Assembly (NCBI GenBank): GCA_910579035.1 | Contig: CAJTSR010000012.1 | Coordinates: 19,965 to 83,964, forward strand | Origin: an uncultured Muribaculaceae bacterium | GTDB lineage: Bacteria > Bacteroidota > Bacteroidia > Bacteroidales > Muribaculaceae | Direction: 5' to 3' | Length of the DNA: 64,000 nucleotides | Shown here: positions 9,228 to 16,815 of the stretch, in pieces | Layout of the letters: each line of letters opens with the position of its first letter | Position numbering within the stretch: the first letter of the stretch is position 1 | The notes under the pieces: model-generated | Told to the model about the DNA's origin: nothing | Databases searched by the model: none | What the model saw: only the letters and a program-made list of their open reading frames with translations | Translations under genes and position numbers: made by a program

Positions 9228-10544
9228 TCATTTGACCTGAGTCACACGCACTCGTTTGTTTTTGATTTTATGCGGCGCCAAAGCCGTTATGACATCTCTG
9301 GCCTTTGACAGCGGGACAGCCACATATGCGCCGTGGTCGCGTACATCGATTCTGCCTACTTCATTCTTAGACAGACCGCCTTTCTGCATAAGGAAACCGG
9401 CAATGTCGCCTTTTGAAATCTTCTCCTTTTTGCCTGCATTGAAATAAAGCGTGCGCCACTGCGCAGGTTCTATACCGGAACTTTCAGATGATACTGGCTC
9501 GTAGTCAGCCGACCAATCCACATAGTCGGGCACCTTGTCGGCGTCCGAAATTATAACATATGCCTCGCCTCCGGCGCCCATGCGCGCCGTGCGCCCGTTT
9601 CGGTGAGTCCAGTTCTCGGCTGTAGGCGGCAGATGATAATGCACTATCGCCTCCACAGAGGCTATGTCAAGTCCTCGCGAAGCAAGGTCGGTAGCCACAA
9701 GCACACGCGTAGAGCCGTTTTCAAACAATATCAGTGCCTGTTCGCGCATATTCTGCTCCATGCCGCCGTGATAGATACCCACGGGATAACCCATATTCTT
9801 CAAATGTCCGAATATGCGCTCGGCTGCATCGCGATGATTCACAAACACTATAGCCTTGCGCCCGCCGAGGCCGCGCAGCAGCCGGTCAAGAGTATCGAGC
9901 TTGTCCGCGGTAGGGCTTGGAACCCGCCATATATCAAGAGCCGAAGCTCCCGTGCCGATATAATCGAACACCTCGAATTTATCGCTTCCTATAAAAGACG
10001 GTATCTCGGGACTTTCCGTAGCCGAAGTCAATAGCAACGACCTGACATTCTTCAGACGTCCTACGATAGCCCGCATCTCCTCTTGGAAACCAAGCTCGAG
10101 CGATTTGTCATATTCGTCCAATACAAGCGTATGCACCGAATGCAGGCTGAGATGTCCTCGCCTGATGTGGTCGAGCAGGCGTCCGGGAGTCGCCACAATA
10201 ATGTCGGGCGAGGCTTCGAGGCTGTTGACCTCCGCCTCCACGCTATGGCCGCCGTAGCACGCCGTAGCTTTGTATTCGGGAGCAGCAAGCGTGCGCAACA
10301 CCTCAAAAATTTGAAGAACAAGCTCGCGGGTAGGCGCTATGACCAAAGCAGACACTCCCCCGCCCTTTTTGCCAAGCGAGCGAAGCACAGGTATGGCAAA
10401 AGCCAAAGTCTTGCCGCTGCCTGTGGGAGCAAGCAGCAACAGGCGCGTCGGAAGCCGGACTTCCGACATCGCCTGCTGCATATCGTTAAGCGTACAGATA
10501 TTCAGCCGGGCTGAAACCCGTTGTTTTATCTCCGCAATATTCAT
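9228..10544 (-). CDS. DEAD-box-family RNA helicase with DbpA-type RNA-binding domain
   Basis: A 438-residue ATP-dependent RNA helicase. Motif I is APTGSGKT at 39-46, motif Ia PTREL at 71-75, TPGR at 119-122, motif III SAT at 174-176, motif V ATDLASRGLD near 284, and motif VI HRNGRTAR at 314-321. The C-terminal 60 or so residues (GDIAGFLMQKGGLSKNEVG onward) resemble the DbpA RNA-binding domain, which in E. coli targets helix 92 of 23S rRNA, so a role in 50S ribosome assembly is likely. Motif II reads DEYD (143-146) instead of DEAD. The ATG overlaps the stop of the thioredoxin gene (ATGA), so the two are translationally coupled. Confidence 0.9.
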   Translation of the reverse strand: MNIAEIKQRVSARLNICTLNDMQQAMSEVRLPTRLLLLAPTGSGKTLAFAIPVLRSLGKKGGGVSALVIAPTRELVLQIFEVLRTLAAPEYKATACYGGHSVEAEVNSLEASPDIIVATPGRLLDHIRRGHLSLHSVHTLVLDEYDKSLELGFQEEMRAIVGRLKNVRSLLLTSATESPEIPSFIGSDKFEVFDYIGTGASALDIWRVPSPTADKLDTLDRLLRGLGGRKAIVFVNHRDAAERIFGHLKNMGYPVGIYHGGMEQNMREQALILFENGSTRVLVATDLASRGLDIASVEAIVHYHLPPTAENWTHRNGRTARMGAGGEAYVIISDADKVPDYVDWSADYEPVSSESSGIEPAQWRTLYFNAGKKEKISKGDIAGFLMQKGGLSKNEVGRIDVRDHGAYVAVPLSKARDVITALAPHKIKNKRVRVTQVK

Positions 10545-11020
10545 TCGGCCAAAGCGGCATCAATAAGAGCCTCGAATTTGCTGGCAGGGAGAAGGTCGCC
10601 TGTGCCGACATATTTGGCTGTATGTCCGTCAGGATAAATGAAGAGTACGGCAGGAATGGATTGTCCGAGTTTGTACGACTCGAAAAGTTCGCCGAACTTG
10701 TCCACATCTACCGACACGAATGTAACACGACCTGCATATTTGCCTGCAAGCTCGTCGAATACAGGAGCGAGCTGGCGGCACGGTCCGCACCACACGGCGT
10801 TGAAATCAAGGATTGTGAGCTGCGACACCTTCACGCCGGGAGCGTATTGTTTGGCGTCGGTAAGTTCTACGACTTTGCCATCGCCCTGAGTGGCCACAAC
10901 TTCTGTTGCCGGCTGAGCCTGTTCGGCTTCCTGGGGAACGGTCTTTTCGGGTTCTTTCGAGGTGCAGGCTCCGGCAAGCATCATGGCTGCGGAAGCGAAC
11001 ACTATTGCTATTTTTTTCAT
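10541..11020 (-). CDS. Thioredoxin-fold lipoprotein
   Basis: A 159-residue exported thioredoxin. The lipoprotein signal peptide ends in LAGAC (Cys19), followed by a Glu/Pro/Ala-rich linker to about residue 55 and then a thioredoxin domain with active site WCGPC at 77-81 and cis-Pro at 123 (SIPAVLF). It probably reduces or shuttles electrons to periplasmic disulfides from the inner or outer membrane. The WCGPC motif is that of reducing thioredoxins rather than DsbA. It is coupled by a 4-base overlap to the RNA helicase downstream, an unexpected partner for an envelope protein. Confidence 0.9.
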   Translation of the reverse strand: MKKIAIVFASAAMMLAGACTSKEPEKTVPQEAEQAQPATEVVATQGDGKVVELTDAKQYAPGVKVSQLTILDFNAVWCGPCRQLAPVFDELAGKYAGRVTFVSVDVDKFGELFESYKLGQSIPAVLFIYPDGHTAKYVGTGDLLPASKFEALIDAALAE

Positions 11021-11037
11021 AATTAACTGATAACGAA

Positions 11038-11070
11038 TCTACGCGGAGCGCCATAGCTGCCCCGCGTAGA
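11038..11070 (-). terminator. Hairpin between mdh and the thioredoxin gene
   Basis: TCTACGCGG (11038-11046) pairs with CCGCGTAGA (11062-11070), a 9-bp stem 28 bases after the mdh stop. No T-run follows on the minus strand, so it may be a weak terminator, an attenuator or an mRNA-stabilising hairpin. Confidence 0.45.
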
Positions 11071-11098
11071 TATTAAACGTTGTTACGCTCTTATAAGT

Positions 11099-12025
11099 TT
11101 AGTTGAGGGCAGCGTTTGTCTTGTGCACAGCGGCAGCGCTGGCAGCGAAGAGCGCTTTTTCTTCTTCGTTGAGGTCAAATTCAACGATTTTTTCGATACC
11201 GTTGCGACCGAGTATACAGGGAACGCCGATGCAGAGGTCTTTTTCGCCGTATTCGCCGTCGAGAAGAGCCGAGCAGGAGATAAGACGCTTCTGGTCACCG
11301 AGAACGGCAGCCACAACCTGTGCTGCTGCTGCGCCGGGAGCGTACCATGCAGAGGTGCCGAGCAGCTTGGTTAGGGTGGCACCACCTACCATAGTGTCGG
11401 CAGCAACCTTGTCGAGCTGCTCTGCAGGCATAAGGGTAGATGCGGGAATACCACGGTAAGCGGCAAAGCGCTTCAAAGGTATCATGGTGGTATCGCCGTG
11501 ACCGCCGATAACGATGCCTTCTATTTCGTTGGGGTTGGCACCGAGGGCAAGGCTCAGGAAATACTTGAAGCGTGCGCTATCGAGTGCGCCACCCATACCG
11601 ATGATACGGTTCTTGGGCAGATTGGTAGTCTTGTGGATAAGGTAGGTCATAGTATCCATAGGGTTGGATACGCACACGATTATTGCCTCGGGTGAATGAG
11701 CGAGAACATTCTCCACTACCGAACGAACGATACCGGCATTAACACCGATAAGTTCTTCACGGGTCATACCGGGCTTGCGGGGAATGCCGGAGGTGATTAC
11801 AACCACGTCGCTGCCTTCGGTCTGGGCATAGTCGTTGGTAACGCCTACAAGGCGGGTATTTGTGCCGAGGATATTAGCGGTCTGCATAATATCCATAGCT
11901 TTTCCTTCGGATACGCCTTCTTTGATGTCGAGGAGTACTACCTCGTCAGCCATCTGATTGGTAACAAGCACATTTGCACAAGTAGCGCCTACGTTGCCGG
12001 CGCCTACCACTGTAACTTTAGACAT
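11099..12025 (-). CDS. mdh: Malate dehydrogenase (LDH-like, NAD-dependent)
   Basis: A 308-residue Rossmann enzyme that interconverts malate and oxaloacetate. The dinucleotide loop GAGNVG is at 8-13, and Asp33 at the end of the second strand indicates NAD. Substrate arginines sit at 83, 89 and 152, VSNPMD is at 119-124, and the catalytic histidine is His176 in IGGHGD. Arg at 83 in the PRKPG loop specifies malate rather than lactate. The type resembles the tetrameric LDH-like MDH of Bacteroidota and Chlorobi. In a fermenting Bacteroidales this step feeds the reductive branch to fumarate and succinate. It has its own promoter at 12101-12108 and a leader of about 70 bases. Confidence 0.96.
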   Translation of the reverse strand: MSKVTVVGAGNVGATCANVLVTNQMADEVVLLDIKEGVSEGKAMDIMQTANILGTNTRLVGVTNDYAQTEGSDVVVITSGIPRKPGMTREELIGVNAGIVRSVVENVLAHSPEAIIVCVSNPMDTMTYLIHKTTNLPKNRIIGMGGALDSARFKYFLSLALGANPNEIEGIVIGGHGDTTMIPLKRFAAYRGIPASTLMPAEQLDKVAADTMVGGATLTKLLGTSAWYAPGAAAAQVVAAVLGDQKRLISCSALLDGEYGEKDLCIGVPCILGRNGIEKIVEFDLNEEEKALFAASAAAVHKTNAALN

Positions 12026-12100
12026 AGTTTTTTATAGTAAGGGTTGGTATAAGTTGAAACGTTGATTGGTTGCCGGGAGCACTATGCCCCTAACTTTAGG

Positions 12101-12108
12101 CAAAGATA
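12101..12108 (-). promoter_or_regulatory. Promoter -7 element for mdh
   Basis: The minus strand reads TATCTTTG, a full match to TAnnTTTG, placing the start of transcription near 12097, about 70 bases before the mdh ATG. The nearest upstream TTTG is only 12 bases away, so the -33 element is not at the standard spacing. Confidence 0.55.
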
Positions 12109-12182
12109 GTGATTTTTTATCAAAGAAAGCAAAACCACCATTAGAAACTACAGAAACTTCTTGGAAAGCGAAGTCCCATACC

Positions 12183-12223
12183 GAACGACGTCCGCCACGC
12201 AGGGGTGCGGACGGACGTCGTTC
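12183..12223 (-). terminator. Long hairpin after the histone H1-like gene
   Basis: GAACGACGTCCG (12183-12194) pairs with CGGACGTCGTTC (12212-12223), a perfect 12-bp stem starting 18 bases after the stop of the histone-like gene. An alternative inner pairing (TCCGC with GCGGA) exists. No run of T follows, so termination strength is uncertain. Confidence 0.55.
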
Positions 12224-12240
12224 ACAGGATTGTGTAGGTG

Positions 12241-12417
12241 TTACTTCTTGGAGTGTTCGAGAGAAACCTTGCGGAACTCCTTCATAAGTTTTTCGAGTTC
12301 GAGAGAAGCCTTGCGCGCACGGGTACCGGCGGCCTTGTTGTTTTTCTCTTGCTGAAGAGCAGCGTCGGCCTGAAATGCCTCGTAGGCTGCATGGATTTGC
12401 TGGATTAACGATTCCAT
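12241..12417 (-). CDS. Histone H1-like protein (Hc1 family), 58 residues
   Basis: A small basic protein read from ATG 12417 to TAA 12241. It begins MESLIQQIHAAYEAFQADAA, continues with a Lys/Asn/Ala/Arg segment (KAAGTRARKASLELEKL) and ends in HSKK. This matches the short Hc1/histone H1-like proteins found throughout Bacteroidales, which are thought to bind DNA and act as nucleoid proteins. The predicted structure is a helical N-terminus followed by a second Lys/Arg-rich helix. It lies 45 bases downstream of queC with no obvious promoter of its own, so it may be carried on the queuosine transcript. A strong hairpin follows it. Function in this lineage is not experimentally settled to my knowledge. 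Confidence 0.85.
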   Translation of the reverse strand: MESLIQQIHAAYEAFQADAALQQEKNNKAAGTRARKASLELEKLMKEFRKVSLEHSKK

Positions 12418-12462
12418 GTTGTGGTTAAATAAAAGTGATTAATATAGTTGATTAATTATTCT

Positions 12463-13131
12463 CTATGGTTCTTCATATACCGTTGTGTCGGTAATGCCAG
12501 CGTCGGCGAGCGCCTTGCGGCGCTCAAGGCAGGTGCCGCAACGACCGCAATGCTGTTCGCGCCCCTTGTAGCAAGAGTAGGTGGTTGAATAGTCGATGCC
12601 GAGCCGTGCGCCGCGCGCCGCTATATCCCCTTTCGACAGATAAGTGTAAGGAGCCTTGACAGTAATGCCGTCGTATGTGCCCTCGCTTATCGCCCGCGAC
12701 ATGGCGTCGATAAAGCTGCCACGACAATCGGGATACAGAGCGTGGTCCCCGGCATGGTTGGCTATCATCACAGCATCGAGTCCGCGGCTTTCGGCAAGCC
12801 CGGCAGCAGCCGCGAGCATGATACCGTTGCGGAAAGGCACCACGGTCGACTTCATATTGTCGAAATCATACTCCCCTTCCGGCACAGCATCGGCTCCCTC
12901 GAGCAATGAACTATGGAAATTTCGGCCGATAAACGACAAATCTATCTCCACAAGCTCTATGCCAAGCTGCCTGCAGTGCAGACGCGCGCATTCAAGCTCG
13001 CGCATATTGTGGTTGGAGCCGTATGAGAAATTCACGGCAAGTTCTATCTCCGATGCGTATTCGTGGAGCATGGTAACAGAGTCCATGCCTCCCGACAATA
13101 CCATCAAAATGTGCTTTTTCTGTGTGCTCAT
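12463..13131 (-). CDS. queC: 7-cyano-7-deazaguanine synthase
   Basis: Converts 7-carboxy-7-deazaguanine to preQ0 with ATP and ammonia in queuosine biosynthesis. The PP-loop SGGMDS is at residues 13-18, and the C-terminal zinc site is visible as CYKGREQHCGRCGTC. The 222-residue length is normal. ATG 13131 is preferred over an in-frame start at 13182, because the latter would run back into queF and precede the typical KKHILMVLSGG beginning. It lies 22 bases after queF and very probably shares its transcript. queD and queE are not in the window. Confidence 0.95.
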   Translation of the reverse strand: MSTQKKHILMVLSGGMDSVTMLHEYASEIELAVNFSYGSNHNMRELECARLHCRQLGIELVEIDLSFIGRNFHSSLLEGADAVPEGEYDFDNMKSTVVPFRNGIMLAAAAGLAESRGLDAVMIANHAGDHALYPDCRGSFIDAMSRAISEGTYDGITVKAPYTYLSKGDIAARGARLGIDYSTTYSCYKGREQHCGRCGTCLERRKALADAGITDTTVYEEP

Positions 13132-13153
13132 CTCTGTCTGTGTTTTTGCGCGG

Positions 13154-13627
13154 TCAGATATCTGTAGGGAAAGAAGCTGCAAGACGGCTTTTCACAAGGT
13201 CCTGATGGTCGGCGTCGCCATAATTGGCGAACGGTATTATCGAAATACCGCCACGGGGCATAAATATGCCTCGCACCTCGAGATATTTCGGATTCATCAG
13301 TTTCACGAGGTCTTTCATTATTATATTCACGCAGTCCTCATGGAAATCACCGTGGTTGCGGAAACTGAAAAGATACAGCTTCAGGCTCTTGCTCTCCACC
13401 ATCTCTTTCCCCGGTATATAATTTATGATGATACGTCCGAAGTCGGGCTGACCCGTCTTGGGGCATAACGACGTAAATTCAGGACAAGTGAATGTTACAA
13501 GATACTCGTTCTCCGGGTGCTTGTTAGGGAACGTTTCGAGCATCTGAGGAGCATAGTCTGTGGGATACTCCACCCCGGCGGCGCCAAGTAGTGTGCATCC
13601 CTCTATCTCTTTTGTGTTACGCGACAT
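13154..13627 (-). CDS. queF: NADPH-dependent preQ0 reductase (preQ1 synthase)
   Basis: Reduces the nitrile of preQ0 to the aminomethyl group of preQ1. This is the short, single-domain (unimodular) QueF of 157 residues. The nucleophilic cysteine is Cys55 in FTSLCPKTGQPD with Asp62, and the substrate-binding segment VESKSLKLYLFSFRNHGDFHED follows. The gene begins after a strong promoter (TTTG-19-TATGTTTG) and a leader of about 65 bases that contains a small G/C hairpin. queC follows, so the pair supplies the last two cytosolic steps to preQ1. Confidence 0.96.
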   Translation of the reverse strand: MSRNTKEIEGCTLLGAAGVEYPTDYAPQMLETFPNKHPENEYLVTFTCPEFTSLCPKTGQPDFGRIIINYIPGKEMVESKSLKLYLFSFRNHGDFHEDCVNIIMKDLVKLMNPKYLEVRGIFMPRGGISIIPFANYGDADHQDLVKSRLAASFPTDI

Positions 13628-13662
13628 ATAACGAGTAGTTGCTGTGTTGTTTTATTAAATCG

Positions 13663-13676
13663 CGGGGAAATCCCCG
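13663..13676 (-). other. G/C hairpin in the queF leader
   Basis: CGGGG (13663-13667) pairs with CCCCG (13672-13676) around a four-base loop in the 5' untranslated leader of queF. It is too small, and lacks the conserved loop and A-rich tail, to be called a preQ1 riboswitch. It is recorded as a possible control structure only. Confidence 0.3.
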
Positions 13677-13697
13677 GCTAAAGTGCGAAATATTTGG

Positions 13698-13728
13698 CAA
13701 ACATACTAAAAAAATCTTTCGCCACAAA
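13698..13728 (-). promoter_or_regulatory. Promoter of queF-queC (TTTG-N19-TAnnTTTG)
   Basis: On the minus strand TTTG (13725-13728) is followed after exactly 19 bases by TATGTTTG (13698-13705). This fits the published Bacteroidota -33/-7 arrangement. The start is expected near 13694, leaving a leader of about 65 bases before queF. Confidence 0.75.
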
Positions 13729-13822
13729 TATCCGTGTTGATTTTTCTCGCTTTTTTTTATTCTTTTTCTCCTTTTATCCTAATTAACTCCATTTAACGCA
13801 TCACCGTAAAGTAAAAAAGAGC

Positions 13823-13830
13823 TATCTTTG
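13823..13830 (+). promoter_or_regulatory. Promoter -7 element abutting the DigH-like gene
   Basis: TATCTTTG matches TAnnTTTG and ends six bases before ATG 13836. With the usual spacing the transcript would start near 13834, giving a leader of only about two bases. No good -33 TTTG is seen at 19-22 bases. Confidence 0.55.
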
Positions 13831-13835
13831 TGACT

Positions 13836-15281
13836 ATGAAAACTAACAGACTTTACTCTTTTCTACTACTTCTTTCAGCCGCGCTCGGAGTGTCGGCCGA
13901 GAGTCCCAAGCAGGAATTTCGCGGAGCATGGCTCCACACTGTCTATCAGGGCCAGTACAAAAAACAGACTACAGCACAGAACCAGGCCTACCTGCGCAAC
14001 CTCCTCGACAGCCTCCAACTCACGGGCGTGAACGCAGTTATTTTTCAGGTACGCCCGCAGGCAGATGCCTTTTACGACAGCAAGCTCGAACCGTGGAGCC
14101 GCTTCCTGACCGACGACGGCGCCAAGCCTAAACCATACTGGGACCCTCTCCAATTTATGGTAGAGGAATGCCATAAACGCGGAATGGAACTTCACGCATG
14201 GCTGAACCCCTACCGCGTGACCACCAACGCCAAGCAGACATTGCCGAAGGGACACATATACCACAAGCACCCCGAACGCTTCGTGCGTTACGATGGCAAG
14301 CTGTATTTCAATCCCGGCCTGCCTGAGAACCGCGAGTTCATAGGAAAAGTTGTAGAAGACATAGTGAGCCGCTATGATATCGACGCAATACACTTCGATG
14401 ACTACTTCTACCCTTATCCTGCCAAGGGAAAGGACTTTGACGACGCGGCAGCTTTCGCCAAGTACGGCAAAGGCATGGCGCGCGATGACTGGCGCCGACA
14501 CAATGTCGACCTGCTCATCGAAGAACTCAATACCCGTATTAAAAAACTCAAACCGTGGGTTCGTTTCGGCATCAGCCCGTTCGGAATATGGCGAAACAAG
14601 ACCAGCGACCCTCGCGGCAGCGACACCAACGGCCTCCAGAACTACGACGCCCTGTATGCCGACGTACTGCTTTGGGAGGAAAAAGGCTGGATAGACTACC
14701 TGCTTCCACAGCTTTACTGGGAACTTGACCACAAAGCAGCTTCTTCGCGCATACTTGCCGACTGGTGGAATGAAAACTCCGGGCATAACCGCCATCTTTA
14801 TATCGGCCAGGACGTGGAACGCTGTATGTCGAAAGGCGAACTGGGCGAGAAAGTAGAAATATCGCGCTCCAGACAGAATGTGGCCGGAAACTGCTGGTGG
14901 CCGGGCTACTCGGTAACGCGCAATTCCGGCGGCGTGGCCGACTCGCTCGCCAGCGACCTGCAAAAAGACATCGCACTCGTGCCGCCGTCCTTCTGGCTCT
15001 CCTCCACCACTCCTGCCGCCCCGACCAAAGTATCCGTAGAACCCGGCGGCGTTATAGCGTGGCAGGCACCGGCACCCCAGGGCAAGATTGGCGATGTGAC
15101 ACGCTTCGTGATATACCGCTTCGACTCTCCCGAAAACATCGATGTAAAAGACGCCTCGGCCATCATTGCCGTAGTGCCCGACATGTCGTTCAAAACCACT
15201 GAGCCGGGTACATATGTTGTAAGCGCGCTCGATCGCGTCAACAACGAATCAGAACCGTCTGTACCCGTCCTGATACAATAG
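13836..15281 (+). CDS. Secreted family 10 glycosyl hydrolase-like protein (GHL10, DigH-like)
   Basis: A 481-residue exported protein. A signal peptide (LYSFLLLLSAALGVSA) is cleaved near residue 21. It is followed by a GHL10/DUF187 TIM-barrel domain with the hallmark FRGAWLHTV start, INAVIFQVRPQADAFY-like segment, HAWLNPYR, AIHFDDYFYPY and the DYLLPQLYWE block. The C-terminal 80 residues form a fibronectin-like beta domain (TTPAAPTKVSVEPGG onward). The E. coli family member DigH cleaves peptidoglycan glycan strands stripped of stem peptides, so a cell-wall role is likely. A GTG at 13830 is also in frame but lies inside the promoter element. A glycosyltransferase follows three bases later. Confidence 0.9.
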   Translation: MKTNRLYSFLLLLSAALGVSAESPKQEFRGAWLHTVYQGQYKKQTTAQNQAYLRNLLDSLQLTGVNAVIFQVRPQADAFYDSKLEPWSRFLTDDGAKPKPYWDPLQFMVEECHKRGMELHAWLNPYRVTTNAKQTLPKGHIYHKHPERFVRYDGKLYFNPGLPENREFIGKVVEDIVSRYDIDAIHFDDYFYPYPAKGKDFDDAAAFAKYGKGMARDDWRRHNVDLLIEELNTRIKKLKPWVRFGISPFGIWRNKTSDPRGSDTNGLQNYDALYADVLLWEEKGWIDYLLPQLYWELDHKAASSRILADWWNENSGHNRHLYIGQDVERCMSKGELGEKVEISRSRQNVAGNCWWPGYSVTRNSGGVADSLASDLQKDIALVPPSFWLSSTTPAAPTKVSVEPGGVIAWQAPAPQGKIGDVTRFVIYRFDSPENIDVKDASAIIAVVPDMSFKTTEPGTYVVSALDRVNNESEPSVPVLIQ

Positions 15282-15284
15282 CAA

Positions 15285-16289
15285 ATGCCGCTCATCTCAG
15301 TCGTAGTGCCGGCATACAATGCCTCGGAATTTCTGGCAGAGTGCATCGAAAGCATTCTATGCCAGACCATCAAAGACTGGGAACTGATTCTGATAGACGA
15401 CGGCTCTACCGACAACACATCTGAGATAGCAGAGCAATACAGCTCTCTGAACCCTTCCAAAATACGCGTGGCCCGCACGGCGAATATCGGCGTGTCGGCC
15501 GCGCGTAATCTTGGAATAGATATGGCCGCAGGCAGATACATCGCCTTCTGTGACGCTGACGACACATATCTCCCGGACGCACTGGCGCGTCTTGCGGCCA
15601 TATTGGAAGAAAGACCTGAATGCGACATAGCGGTAGGAGGATTTGTAAATGCCCGCAAGCTTAAAGCAATAAGCCCAAGCACCGACAAGTGGGTAATCTG
15701 CGACGCCGAACAGTGCCTGCAGCACACCCTATACCAAAAGGAAGGATACCACTGCTCGGTATGGGCAAAGCTATATCGCGCCGAGCTGTTCGGCGACGTC
15801 CGATTCAGCCCATGCCGCTACGAAGACCTCGAGATAACACCACGCTTATACCTGAGAGCCCGCAACATAGCCATAAGCAAGGCTCCGGTATACTTCTATC
15901 GCTTCAATCCGCAGAGCTTCATAAACACATGGAGCACCCGGCGTGCCGACGTACTCACAGTTACCGATGGCATAGCTCTCCTTTTATCAGATGCAAGCTC
16001 CGCGCTCCGCACTGCTGCCGCAAGCCGGCGATTCAGCGCATATTTCAATATGCTTGGCGAAGCCTGCGTCAACAAGGAGCCTGAGCTTGAAAAAAAATGT
16101 TGGGCAACCATAAAAAAAGAACGCTGCAAAGCTGTTGCCGACCCCTCGGTGCGTTTCAAAAACAAGGTCGGCGCCATAGCGAGTTACGGTGGACGCAGAT
16201 TTATCAGCTTTTTGTTTGAATTTAAATCTTTTTTTATTAATTTTGCTCGAAACAGGGCGACAAAGCCCAATAACACAAAACAATCATGA
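15285..16289 (+). CDS. Glycosyltransferase family 2
   Basis: A 334-residue GT-A fold enzyme that transfers a sugar from a nucleotide-sugar donor. SVVVPAYNASEFL opens the protein, DDGSTD lies at 38-43, the metal-binding DADD at 90-93, and the acidic catalytic block YEDLEITPRLYLRA follows in the second half. The C-terminus has a basic, weakly hydrophobic helix, so peripheral membrane association is possible. It starts three bases after the DigH-like gene and overlaps the DUF805 gene by four bases (ATGA), so the three form one operon. The acceptor cannot be told from sequence; lipid-linked or surface glycan is plausible. Confidence 0.92.
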   Translation: MPLISVVVPAYNASEFLAECIESILCQTIKDWELILIDDGSTDNTSEIAEQYSSLNPSKIRVARTANIGVSAARNLGIDMAAGRYIAFCDADDTYLPDALARLAAILEERPECDIAVGGFVNARKLKAISPSTDKWVICDAEQCLQHTLYQKEGYHCSVWAKLYRAELFGDVRFSPCRYEDLEITPRLYLRARNIAISKAPVYFYRFNPQSFINTWSTRRADVLTVTDGIALLLSDASSALRTAAASRRFSAYFNMLGEACVNKEPELEKKCWATIKKERCKAVADPSVRFKNKVGAIASYGGRRFISFLFEFKSFFINFARNRATKPNNTKQS

Positions 16290-16783
16290 ATGTAGATTTT
16301 ATCACGGCGATTAAAATGTACTTCGCCAATTACGCCAACTTTAAAGGCCGCTCCACCAGAGCCGAGTACTGGTGGGCCATGCTATTCGTAGTCCTCGTTT
16401 CCTCATTCCTGTCTTTCTTCGGCGCAATAGGCAATGTGGCGTATATGATATGGGGCTTGGTATGCGTCATACCCACTCTCGCAATTTCCATACGCCGCCT
16501 TCACGACAGCTCCCTGAGCGGCTGGTGGGCCGGAGCATTCTACATTGTTTGCTACGCCATTGCAGGCATATTGATTTACACTATGTTTGACATCTTTGTT
16601 GCCGCAGCCTCAGGAGGCGCCATTTCTGAACAAGCCATACTCGAAATAATGACCGGCGGCAAAATATCAACCATAGCACTATGCGTCTTTGCGGTTCTCG
16701 TGCTGTACATAGTATGGATTATAACCATGTGCCGCAAAAGCAGCCCCGACAATCAGTACGGCCCCAATCCCTACGGAGAATAA
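16286..16783 (+). CDS. DUF805 membrane protein
   Basis: A 165-residue inner-membrane protein with about four hydrophobic segments. It opens with the DUF805 signature (YFANYANFKGRSTRAEYW) and has the family's RRLHDSSLSGWW loop in the middle. The function of DUF805 proteins is not known. The start overlaps the end of the glycosyltransferase (ATGA). The stop codon runs directly into a short AGAG-GCTGTTTAA segment discussed with the repeats. Confidence 0.88.
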   Translation: MNVDFITAIKMYFANYANFKGRSTRAEYWWAMLFVVLVSSFLSFFGAIGNVAYMIWGLVCVIPTLAISIRRLHDSSLSGWWAGAFYIVCYAIAGILIYTMFDIFVAAASGGAISEQAILEIMTGGKISTIALCVFAVLVLYIVWIITMCRKSSPDNQYGPNPYGE

Positions 16784-16795
16784 GAGGCTGTTTAA
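16783..16795 (+). repeat. AGAGnnTGTTTA(A) copy, possible IS-end remnant
   Basis: AGAGGCTGTTTAA begins at the last base of the DUF805 stop. Related copies start at 30274 (AGAGTATGTTTA) and 30439 (AGAGGGTGTTTAA). The shared pattern resembles an insertion-sequence terminus, but no transposase is nearby. Confidence 0.3.
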
Positions 16796-16815
16796 TGACA
16801 TCTGTTATCCACTAA

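Noticed and set aside
13628..13694. preQ1 riboswitch in the queF leader
   Set aside because: The hairpin is only five base pairs and the conserved loop and A-rich tail of preQ1-I, or the larger fold of preQ1-II, are absent.
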